Part shown: positions 57,701 to 64,000 of the stretch, in pieces
Layout of the letters: the number at the start of each line of letters is the position of its first letter
Position numbering within the stretch: position 1 is the stretch's first letter
Assembly: GCA_014529385.2 (NCBI GenBank)
Contig: CM043971.1
Coordinates: 88,241,340 to 88,305,339, forward strand
From: Adiantum capillus-veneris
Taxonomy: Eukaryota > Streptophyta > Polypodiopsida > Polypodiales > Pteridaceae
Direction: 5' to 3'
Length of the DNA stretch: 64,000 bases
The notes under the pieces: generated by a model
Databases searched by the model: none
The model's input: only the letters and a program-made list of their open reading frames with translations
What the model was told of the DNA's origin: nothing
Position numbers and translations under genes: made by a program

Positions 57701-58322
57701 CTTTGAAGCACTTTGTCTCCTCCTGTGTTAGAAACTCCTCGCAACCAATCTGCAACTCTTGAAAAGACTCCTTTGTGAAGGTATGCCCGATCTTTTTAGG
57801 ATTCCGCAAACTTGGTTGTAAAGAAGCCTGTTCAATCTTTTCCATGTTGTTGGGTGGTAAGGGTGAAGCTACTGGTTTCACCTCCTTTGCTACACTCTTG
57901 TATTTAGTTTCAACATGGACTTCTGGGTCTACTGTTTGGCTTTCTTTAAAGGCTTCTATTACTTGATACATTTCCATAGAGCAAACTTCCACAACTTCAT
58001 TTTCAAGATGCAAACTAGACCTCATTATAGCATCAAGCTCCCCCATAGTATCTACAAAAGAAACTTGTTCACACAAACCCAAAACATTTTCAGTAGGCTC
58101 TAGCAACCCACTCTTTTTCATGCCTATTTGTACATTATGCACATATTGCTTCTCACATCTCTTCAAATCTTCAAGTTTTGTAAAACATACTGATCCATTC
58201 TTTGTTACCAAGGAGCTCGTTGAAAATGCTTCACCTATTTTTGGATCAGGCGAGACCCTTTTTCTTTCTGTACCACTGCAATCCCGCTTTACAATGGTAC
58301 TTGGCCAAAACCCATCATTTCT
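54762..58322 (-). CDS. Gypsy-3 pol (reverse transcriptase, RNase H, integrase), reached by -1 frameshift
   Basis: Open from the codon after TAG (58325-58323) to 54762, with no ATG near its start. Numbering from codon TTG at 58211 (1149 residues), an N-terminal spacer of about 140 residues precedes the reverse transcriptase (about 190-430: RWFTVPKKNGSLRF, MGDLYSGYDQFQLA, LPQGATNS, FIDDLPIKG with the active-site pair at 361-362). RNase H follows (D527, E569, D594). The integrase zinc site is H758, H765, C795, C798. The integrase core is D825, D884, E919 (in NGKSERGH), and the C-terminal part KRWFGPYVV is followed by an acidic tail without a chromodomain. Reverse transcriptase before integrase makes it Ty3/Gypsy. 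FIDD in place of Y[LVM]DD and the ERGH integrase end are unlike the usual plant lineages. No stop or shift. Confidence 0.93.
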   Translation of the reverse strand, partial: RNDGFWPSTIVKRDCSGTERKRVSPDPKIGEAFSTSSLVTKNGSVCFTKLEDLKRCEKQYVHNVQIGMKKSGLLEPTENVLGLCEQVSFVDTMGELDAIMRSSLHLENEVVEVCSMEMYQVIEAFKESQTVDPEVHVETKYKSVAKEVKPVASPLPPNNMEKIEQASLQPSLRNPKKIGHTFTKESFQELQIGCEEFLTQEETKCFKEMLSKHGKAFAFEPHEIGCVDPYIVAPMVIFTIPHVPWNLRPIPVPKAHLPKLVELLNEKIKMGILEPSCAPYSNRWFTVPKKNGSLRFIQDMQPVNKVTIRNVGTGPIVDEFAEAFAGRAIYSMGDLYSGYDQFQLAIESRDLTTMRTPLGLVRMCTLPQGATNSVAHMMNGMNKVLRDFIPHITMPFIDDLPIKGCEESDKVEALDLKGCRRFVVNHINDCDKILSRLEEVNLTLSGKKSMFGVNEVLIVGHMCGPYGRKPCPSKVDAIQRMKETCTIITEVRRFLGACVFYVIWIPHYAHVADPLYQLLRKNQKFKWTEAHVKSMKKRKELLQSATTLRKVDYECQRPVIVTVDTSPTGIGWAIGKDDKEGHRYVVRFGAKVLSARQRNYPQIKRELWGMVTALKSGKEYLSGACVVVETDCLPLLGMITSCSTPDIAMLRWIAYIKSLNPEFKHIAGKDNTVADMLSRARYEDESQMIDEGDDVGTKFYSISHVKGNNVCMTNSLELFLKDLYEGDWLSIGRYLSTLTKQDDWSEQEFKRIRRKAYGYFLRDGYLWKHPKQNGATPQRVICKKDTQVKLMQEFHESLWAGHRGVWATFSKLKEKYWWKGMYKDVSQFVESCVTCQMYSNVRHRDGLHPTYPLAMHYKWVVDLVTMPLGLWQMRYLVLAREDLTNQVEGRALRAKTTEAVCKFLLDEVICRYGCVGKITADRGELDAEEAREFFSRLGIKLSLTTAYNPEGNGKSERGHPPIIKALAKACEGRVGEWPKLLPYALWADCTTHSSVTGYMPAELMHGQKPVMPIEDTIPTWNVLPWQEGLSREDLLALRIRQLERRPGDIEAAKERLKNARLKNKDYFDKRHRLRSKAIDKGDWVLVYDSSLDNQHTVMRKFSKRWFGPYVVKHVHENATYSLFELDGTEVKIPIAGKRIKMFKRRGDNDPENADEEEEQNTGEDQSENEALESSSEDEIKEDVQKG

Positions 58323-60664
58323 CTATGATCATGAAACTCTTTGCTCACCTTTGGTAGAGGATGTTCTCTGAGGTTGTCACGATTTCTTTCATGGTTTACA
58401 CAAACTGTGAGGAATTGGACAGCTCGTTTACCATCTTTGCTACGTATTCTAGCATATGCTGAACCATCGTCCATAACCTTTGTTTCCATTCGAACTCCCA
58501 CAATGTAGGGTTGTCCAAGGATGAGATGATATGAAGATGTATCCTGTACAAAGAAGTTTTGGTCAATCTTTACATCACCGATTGTCACCTTCACACCTGG
58601 ACATGCTGCATACAATTCACCGGATGAATTGTTTGCCACTTTTACCATCCAACCATGATCTGTGTCCATTGGCCATTTGCACTTGTTGTAGAGACTCTTT
58701 GACATTATGTTTATTTCTGAACCATGGTCAATCAAGGCAACAAATGGCTCTTCAAGATCACCTACCTTGACCAAAGTTTCTGTAGTAGCCCTTGCCCAAT
58801 GACTTCGTGAATAGTAACTCCTAGGAATATCTTCAACTTCTTCATCATCATTTGAAAAATGCACTTGCTTCACTCTCCCACTAGATTGGTAGCATCCTAC
58901 CACAGCTCCATCATTCTCCTTATTTTGCAGTTGCATCCCTTGTGTCTTTGAGGTTTCCCCTTCAACCTGTGGACGAGAAACTTCAGCAAGGGTTTGCCTC
59001 TTTCTCTTGATGATGTCAATGATCTCCTCATGGAATTCACGCTTTGCAATGCCAAGAACTTCTCCCAGAGTAAACTCAATCTTGCTATTCAAGATCTTTT
59101 CCTCCAAGACTTTCTTTAAATCTGTAGCAACCTCAATATCAGATTGTAGTTTATAAGTTGGGCCTTTTGTCTTACCTTTCGTTGGCTCTTTCTTCTTTCC
59201 TGTTGTAGACTCCTCCATGAGTACTTCAGGTGGAGATGCTCCTTGTGTTGAGGGTGTTTGAGAAGGCATTGAGTCGCTTCTTCCCCCACTTCTAGAAGCT
59301 CTTTTTGATGGTCCTTCATCAGCATTCTCACGTCTGCGCTTCTCTTCTACAATTGCCTCATTTTGTTGGCATTTTGTAATGTAGGCATGCACTGACAATG
59401 AGTCCACTGGATCATTCCATCCTGTTTCTAGACGTATGCAATCACCTGCTTCATGTAGAATCTCTTTTGTAAGCTTTCCCTTTTTAGCTAATTGCATGAC
59501 ATTTGGCCAAATTTGACCATGATGGTCACTCACTTCTTCATCACAAAAATGTTCAATTTTTACTCCATAAGTAGCTGCCTCAACTGAAGAGGTGGCATGC
59601 TTGGTTGCCATATCTTCAACTAAGGTTTGCATTCCCCTCTTCCCAAAGTTAGTTCTCAAGGGTAGACCTGTCTCTTTTAAGTGGATTTTACCATCCTTAA
59701 AAAAAACAACATCTTTTGACAAAGCATCACTAAAATCATCACAATCCCTTCTTACATGGTTTGTACTATCACACCAAATACATCTATTAACAAACCCTTC
59801 TTTGGGCTGTTGTCTTTGCCTAGGAAGTGGCCCTGATGGTTGGCCTTTTTCTTCAAGCTTTGCAAACTTCACCTTCAAGTCACGCATTCCCTTCACAAGC
59901 TCATCTAGCATGGACTCATCAAACTTAGGAGCGATAAAAGTAGGCTTTACCATTTTGTCAGAAGTTGAGGTGGAAGGACTTGTAGTGTTTACTACCATCT
60001 TGTCCCTTCTTCTTTGTCGTTTGGCAAGCAGTGAGACAACACCTTCAACCTCATTCCAGTCGGTCTTTAGTCCTTGCTCAACATCTTTATCTTCAAGAAG
60101 AAGCTCCAAATTTTCTTGAAACTCTTTACCCGCAGCTTGTAAGAAAAGATCTGTCTTCTCTGCATCTAGTGTGGCCCTTTCTGTCCTAGTGAGTTGTGCA
60201 TAGCGTCGCTCAAATTCCCTAAGTAGCTCTGTTATTGATAGTCCTTGCTTTGGCTTGACTACCCATTCTAAGAATGTCCTTTTGGTCACTCTCTCAGAGT
60301 CCTCCATGAAATATTCCTCCTTTAAAGCTACTTTGAGTTCTTCCCAATTTCTCCCATGCCCATCTTTAATTGCCCTAACATGCTCCCTAATTTCTGGAGC
60401 AACAACTAGCTCAAAGCTTTGAATCATCTCACCTTCTGACACGCGATGCAGCTCCATCTCCTTCACATACTCGCGTAAGTACTTGGTTACATCTTTGCCA
60501 TTGAACTGATCCATTCTGTTGACGACCGCTTGTATGGCCTTCATTGCTGAAATCTCCCTTCTTTCAGTAGCATGTTGTTGTTGCATGAACATTGCAAATG
60601 CTTGAAACATTTGCATTGTTGCTGGGTCAAAATGCATACCCTGTTGCTCAACATGATCACCCAT
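58289..60664 (-). CDS. Gypsy-3 gag-protease, 791 aa
   Basis: Starts at ATG 60664 (the frame is open slightly further upstream from TTG). Residues about 45-210 form a capsid-like helical region with YLREYVKEMELHRVSEGE and FERRYAQLTRTERATLDAEK. The zinc knuckle is CIWCDSTNHVRRDC (295-308; CX2CX4HX4C). A charged, Ser/Lys-rich middle follows. A C-terminal retropepsin-like domain has ALIDHGSEINIMS (Asp646; His where Ser/Thr is usual) and LILGQPYIVG (714-723). The protease is thus fused to gag, and pol is in the -1 frame, a retrovirus-like layout. The frame is intact. It would form the particle that packages the element RNA. Whether the D-H-G variant is active is not known to me. Confidence 0.9.
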   Translation of the reverse strand: MGDHVEQQGMHFDPATMQMFQAFAMFMQQQHATERREISAMKAIQAVVNRMDQFNGKDVTKYLREYVKEMELHRVSEGEMIQSFELVVAPEIREHVRAIKDGHGRNWEELKVALKEEYFMEDSERVTKRTFLEWVVKPKQGLSITELLREFERRYAQLTRTERATLDAEKTDLFLQAAGKEFQENLELLLEDKDVEQGLKTDWNEVEGVVSLLAKRQRRRDKMVVNTTSPSTSTSDKMVKPTFIAPKFDESMLDELVKGMRDLKVKFAKLEEKGQPSGPLPRQRQQPKEGFVNRCIWCDSTNHVRRDCDDFSDALSKDVVFFKDGKIHLKETGLPLRTNFGKRGMQTLVEDMATKHATSSVEAATYGVKIEHFCDEEVSDHHGQIWPNVMQLAKKGKLTKEILHEAGDCIRLETGWNDPVDSLSVHAYITKCQQNEAIVEEKRRRENADEGPSKRASRSGGRSDSMPSQTPSTQGASPPEVLMEESTTGKKKEPTKGKTKGPTYKLQSDIEVATDLKKVLEEKILNSKIEFTLGEVLGIAKREFHEEIIDIIKRKRQTLAEVSRPQVEGETSKTQGMQLQNKENDGAVVGCYQSSGRVKQVHFSNDDEEVEDIPRSYYSRSHWARATTETLVKVGDLEEPFVALIDHGSEINIMSKSLYNKCKWPMDTDHGWMVKVANNSSGELYAACPGVKVTIGDVKIDQNFFVQDTSSYHLILGQPYIVGVRMETKVMDDGSAYARIRSKDGKRAVQFLTVCVNHERNRDNLREHPLPKVSKEFHDHREMMGFGQVPL
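58307..58313 (-). promoter_or_regulatory. -1 ribosomal slippery heptamer GGGTTTT
   Basis: On the minus strand the gag-frame codons ATG GGT TTT give G-GGT-TTT, the canonical X-XXY-YYZ form. It lies inside the 31-base overlap where the pol frame is open (after TAG at 58325-58323) and the gag frame has not yet stopped (TAA at 58291-58289). A -1 slip there puts the ribosome in the pol frame. Confidence 0.7.
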
Positions 60665-60699
60665 GGTTACCCACAAACTCTCACCCTAGCAGATTCGCG

Positions 60700-60711
60700 C
60701 CGGGTTCACCA
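60700..60711 (-). promoter_or_regulatory. putative Gypsy-3 primer-binding site
   Basis: On the minus strand TGGTGAACCCGG begins 6 bases inside the 5' LTR edge. The TGG start fits a tRNA 3' CCA end. I cannot name the tRNA. Confidence 0.5.
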
Positions 60712-60717
60712 AAAATA

Positions 60718-62721
60718 TGTCGAGAAATTTGCGGTCTTGCCAGGAAAGCACCGGGCTTATGGCTGTGAGAGTTTGTGAGAGAACTCAACAAAACTTATAT
60801 GAAGGAGTTAAACCATAGATGCCATGAAGAATAGGGTTTGGAAAGAAGTGCAATCAAAGAAGACTCACTCTTTCTCTCTTGCACTCACACACACAAAGAA
60901 AGAACGCAAAAGAGAATGTCAAAACAATACGAAGATGAAAACATCAAGGCTATGGTCATATCGTATCATGGGTAATATGAAAGGGTTAATGGATGAGTTA
61001 ATGGCATTCAATCTTGGCTGACCAAATAGGCTACGAATTGTTCTTTGGAATTGTAGTTTTGTGCTTACCATAATATATATATTTTGTCTAGTGATTGGGA
61101 TTAATTGTGTGTACAAATCCTCTTGGTTCATAGCAAGATAACTACGCTTACATCAAAAGAAAAATTATAGTCTATGAGAGGTAGTATGATGGGATCCGGT
61201 GATAGAAGTATTTCATTGAGCCTTTCAGGGCCGAAGAGAAACACTATACGTTGTTGAAAGTGTATTTTACGGCTAATCCATACGTTAATTCTAATAGATC
61301 GTACAGAGTGAAAGCGATAGAAATGATCATCATGTGGGTTATTCATCTAGGATAGTATGTGAGAAATGTAGATATGAGAGAAGTGAAGAGATGAGAAGTT
61401 TCCCTCCCAAGCCCTATTCTTGCCCGTAAGCAATAAGGATACTGCAGGGAGAGATGTACCTGTAGCAAAGAGAACCTAGAGAGGATGAATTACTAAGAAT
61501 GAGAGAGATAGGTTTGGTTAAGGATATGAGATTAGATACATATATATATGTTGGATTAGAGATGAAAATGAAAACAACAAGAAATCAAGAAAACATCAAT
61601 GTAGAACACATCTTACTTGAAACCCTTCGGCACCATTATTGATGGGAGAGAGAAGAAGAGGGGAGAATTCAACGTTGATTGATACGCCAAGTACAACACC
61701 TTCTTTGATTAGAGTTGATCCTCCAAGGATGGCGTACAAGAATGGCTAGTTTTCCTCTAGGAGAAAGTGTAGGCTTGGGCTTATGTTAATGGGGTTAAGT
61801 ACAATTAGGCATTACTACTCACTCCCTCAAGAATTCCTCTCATCCATGGCTTGAATGCTTGAGTTCCTTCCAAGGAAGAAGAGGTCCCCTTTTATAGGTG
61901 AAGGGAACCCACAAGGGTTTACACAAGAAGAGAGGAGCCAGTGTGAACAGGAATTGGAAAAGTTGGAAATGAGCTGTCCCTGCATGATGTGGGCAGACTA
62001 GGGTCCAGTATTTTGATCATATCTCCTCAACCGTAGCTCCAAATAAAAAAATAAAAATATGGGCAGAAACTTCAGCTCATTAGCTACGATTTTCATTTTA
62101 AAATCATTCTCCAATTCGGATTGGAACCTTGTGTAAAAAATTCATCAAAATAGGGTCCATTTATGGCAGCAAAAGTCTTCATGTGGTCTCCTTAGCCTTG
62201 ACTTTCATTTAATTCCCAAGGACACCTCATGCCATATGAAAGCATGACATTTCTCCTTGACAAATTTTTGTAACCATGCTTGCAATAATGCATTAAAATA
62301 AGTGTATCTTTGAAATCATGCCACCTAGTGTCCCACTAGGATTTGATTCTCTCCTAGTAGCTATTTAAAAAGAAATATAAGAAAAGTATAAAAAATACAT
62401 AGAATATATATATATTGGAGTTTACCATAGATATAGGATCTAGCTAGGGTGTGAGATGATAATGAAATAGTAGAAATAAAGAATCAATGCTTTTTGCCCC
62501 AAGTTAAAGAGGCGGAGCTATTGACACTTTTTCCATAGTATTTTTTGATGGTAAAGTAAGAATACATTACCCTTGAGATAAATAATAAGATGAGATAGAA
62601 AGCTTATTTTTATACTTACATATGCATATGTACATTATAGGAAATATAATTATGTATCTAAAAAGTTACAAGATAACTCTTGTAGCATGTGTTCCCACTA
62701 TGTACATGTCACAGCACGACA
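60718..62721 (-). repeat. Gypsy-3 5' LTR
   Basis: 2004 bp, same length as the 3' LTR, with about 20 substitutions between them and almost no indels. Confidence 0.95.
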
Positions 62722-62725
62722 ACGC

Positions 62726-63405
62726 GTAGGATGTCTAAATGACCAAATTGGCCCCCAGCTGATATTTTTCAGTTCCAGATCTCTTTATGACACTTTCATA
62801 AGCCCATATATCAATTTTCAAGCCATTCCCATCACATTTGGCCCCCAACACCTCCAAGATGCACTTTTTGAGCCTAAAAACACTACACATACTCTTACCA
62901 ATACCAATTCTTATCCAAATCAAAATCCAAGAGCAGGGCCATGTTCCACATGCCAAGAGCTACCCACAGAACCAATTTAAGGCTATTTTGATGAAAAAGA
63001 CATCCTACACGTAGGATGTCTCCAGCATGATTTTGACCTACTGTGCAAGAACTGACTTCATAGGGGCCATTAACATGGTGCAAGGAGCCTGTATATCAAC
63101 TTTCAACCCATTTGAATATCATTTGCCACCTATTGAGGACATCCTACCCAATTTGTAAGCCAAAAGCCCGAATCTGCCCAGAAATGCACTTTTTGATGCC
63201 CAAACCCAATTCCAATCACATAGCCATGTTCAACAGGTCAAGGACCACTAGCATACCAAGTTTCACCAAAAACAGGCAAGATAGACATCCTACGCGTAGG
63301 ATGTCTAAATGATAATTTTTGGCCAGAATGATACTGTGAGCACATGCAGAGTTTCCCTAGTTCCTTTTAAGTTTTATTTTCAATTTTCAAGTCATTTGGA
63401 TAGTT
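62726..63405 (+). repeat. Gypsy-4 3' non-coding region, continued palindrome array
   Basis: Resumes with the right half of the palindrome cut by Gypsy-3 (62726-62736). Complete palindromes follow at 62998-63021 and 63283-63306, with a half-site at about 63136. With Gypsy-3 and one target copy removed, the spacing of full sites from 52404 on is 283, 285 and 285 bases. The half-site falls near the middle of a unit. Confidence 0.75.
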
Positions 63406-63561
63406 AAAACTCAGTTTCTCAGTTGATATGGAAAAAACACTAACTTTGGACTACTGAGTGCAACAGGATCCATGGCAGCTGCAAAAACTCAGTTTCTCAG
63501 TTGATATGGAAAAAACACTAACTTTGGACTACTGAGTGCAACAGGATCCATGGCAGCTGTA
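63406..63561. repeat. tandem duplication, unit 78 bp
   Basis: Two copies of AAAACTCAGTTTCTCAG... through ...GGATCCATGGCAGCTG, identical as far as I can see. Each ends with an ATGGCAGCT start (63472 and 63550). The first ATG meets a stop after ten codons; the second opens the frame below. Confidence 0.92.
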
Positions 63562-64000
63562 AAATCACCGGCAAAGAAGAAGAGAATGACAATAAAAGAC
63601 TACTTGGAAGAAGTAGAACCATTTGTGATCCCAGAAGGAACCCTGAAGCCAACCAACACATGGATTCAGGATGATTTGCTAGAGTCCAATGATTTGAAGA
63701 TCTACAAAGGCGTATTCAAAGATCCTGAAGGAAATGCAGTGGAGCTACCCATGCTACCTCAGGAGCTCAACGAATTTGTCAGAAGCAAGATGGGAGATTA
63801 TCAGGAAATCTGGACCTTCATAACTACTTTGAAGCTTTGCCAGTGGGGATTGACATCAAAAGAGTGTGGAAATTTGTAACCACTATCAAAGAAGATGGAG
63901 TGGCCATAGTCACTGATCTGTAAGGCAAGCCAGATACCGTGATTGTCATCACAGAGAGGATGGTGGCAGTCGCTCTTGACATCTCCAACAAGGGAGATAG
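63550..64000 (+). pseudogene. unrecognised protein, probably retroelement-borne, broken and cut by window end
   Basis: From ATG 63550 a frame of 109 codons begins MAAVKSPAKKKRMTIKDYL. It is lysine-rich at the start and then acidic, with WIQDDLLESNDLKIYKGVF in the middle. It stops at 63877. Near 63840 another frame carries on plausibly (LPVGIDIKRVWKFVTTIKED, later ITERMVAVALDISNKGD) with one further stop. The ORF therefore looks like a longer coding region broken by a shift. I do not recognise the family. Its place after the Gypsy-4 3' repeats suggests an element-encoded accessory frame or the start of another element. Confidence 0.4.

Larger units (their letters stand above)
52700..62721 (-). 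mobile_element. Gypsy-3: recent Gypsy retrotransposon inserted in Gypsy-4
   Basis: 10022 bp with two LTRs of 2004 bp (52700-54703 and 60718-62721), TGTCGAG...CACGACA, that differ at roughly 20 positions by eye. On the minus strand: 5' LTR, putative primer site, gag-protease frame, overlapping pol frame, purine tract, 3' LTR. The flanking direct repeat is ACGC (52696-52699 and 62722-62725). A 5-bp repeat would need one mismatch. Both main frames are open, so it may be autonomous or only recently inactive. Confidence 0.95.
38217..64000 (+). mobile_element. Gypsy-4: large, decayed Ty3/Gypsy element, split by Gypsy-3, right end outside the window
   Basis: 5' LTR (38217-39133), TGGCGCC-type primer site, long leader, gag, protease, reverse transcriptase, RNase H and integrase in Gypsy order. 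A further frame and a long 3' non-coding region with palindromic tandem repeats follow. Gypsy-3 (52700-62721) interrupts the 3' region. No second LTR like 38217-39133 was found before the window ends. The right limit of the element is therefore unknown, and the last kilobase may belong to something else. Stops and shifts occur in every domain. Confidence 0.75.

Noticed and set aside
59592-60119. 175-codon plus-strand frame
   Set aside because: Antisense to the intact Gypsy-3 gag. Serine-rich composition reflects the reversed codons.

Overview
This is a repeat-dominated window from a land-plant nuclear genome. It holds long plant-type Copia and Gypsy retrotransposons, a LINE remnant, hAT-like miniature DNA elements, and many long GA/CT and CA/GT microsatellites. 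It also carries one intron-containing cytochrome P450 of the plant CYP85 clan. The size and density of the retroelements suggest a large-genome lineage. I favour a fern or another non-angiosperm, but that is an inference of low confidence. I saw no bacterial genes, CRISPR arrays, rRNA or tRNA genes.

Layout. 1-12.8 kb is repeat debris: a diverged LTR (231 to about 1835), the 3' end of a LINE (3.7-4.3 kb), a small Copia-type element with three LTR copies (4989-6407), and a degenerate LTR element on the minus strand (6.4-10.1 kb). Next come gene-free sequence and a run of 42 C. 12869-17022 (minus) is the one complete cellular gene I could build: nine exons with consistent phases encoding a 486-residue P450. 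Its introns carry microsatellites, an hAT-like MITE with an 8-bp target duplication, and a 155-bp foldback.

19.3-38.2 kb is a three-level nest. An old minus-strand Copia (Copia-1) ends abruptly in a protein-kinase gene fragment. Gypsy-2 (TG...CA LTRs, target duplication CATAG) is inserted in it. Copia-2, inserted in the 3' LTR of Gypsy-2 (target duplication TTAAT), has two identical 217-bp LTRs and an intact 1321-codon gag-pol frame, so it is the youngest and possibly autonomous.

38.2-64 kb is a second nest. Gypsy-4 (plus strand, TGGCGCC-type primer site) is broken by stops. It has a duplicated integrase zinc-binding domain and an extra frame after integrase with a second protease-like domain. 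Its non-coding parts hold a tandem array of palindromes built on the half-site AGACATCCTAC. Gypsy-3 (52700-62721, minus, two 2004-bp LTRs that differ by about 1%) sits in the middle of one of those palindromes. Its gag-protease and pol frames overlap at a canonical -1 slippery heptamer, and its reverse transcriptase carries an unusual FIDD motif.

The mobile elements tell the history: Copia-1 and Gypsy-4 are old, Gypsy-2 and Gypsy-3 recent, Copia-2 newest. Gypsy-2 has young LTRs but a ruined coding region, so it was probably mobilised in trans. The P450 is the only gene with an apparent host role, probably oxidation of a terpenoid or steroid-like substrate at the ER membrane. Plant start codons were required to be ATG, so several coding starts here are placed at the first in-frame ATG.
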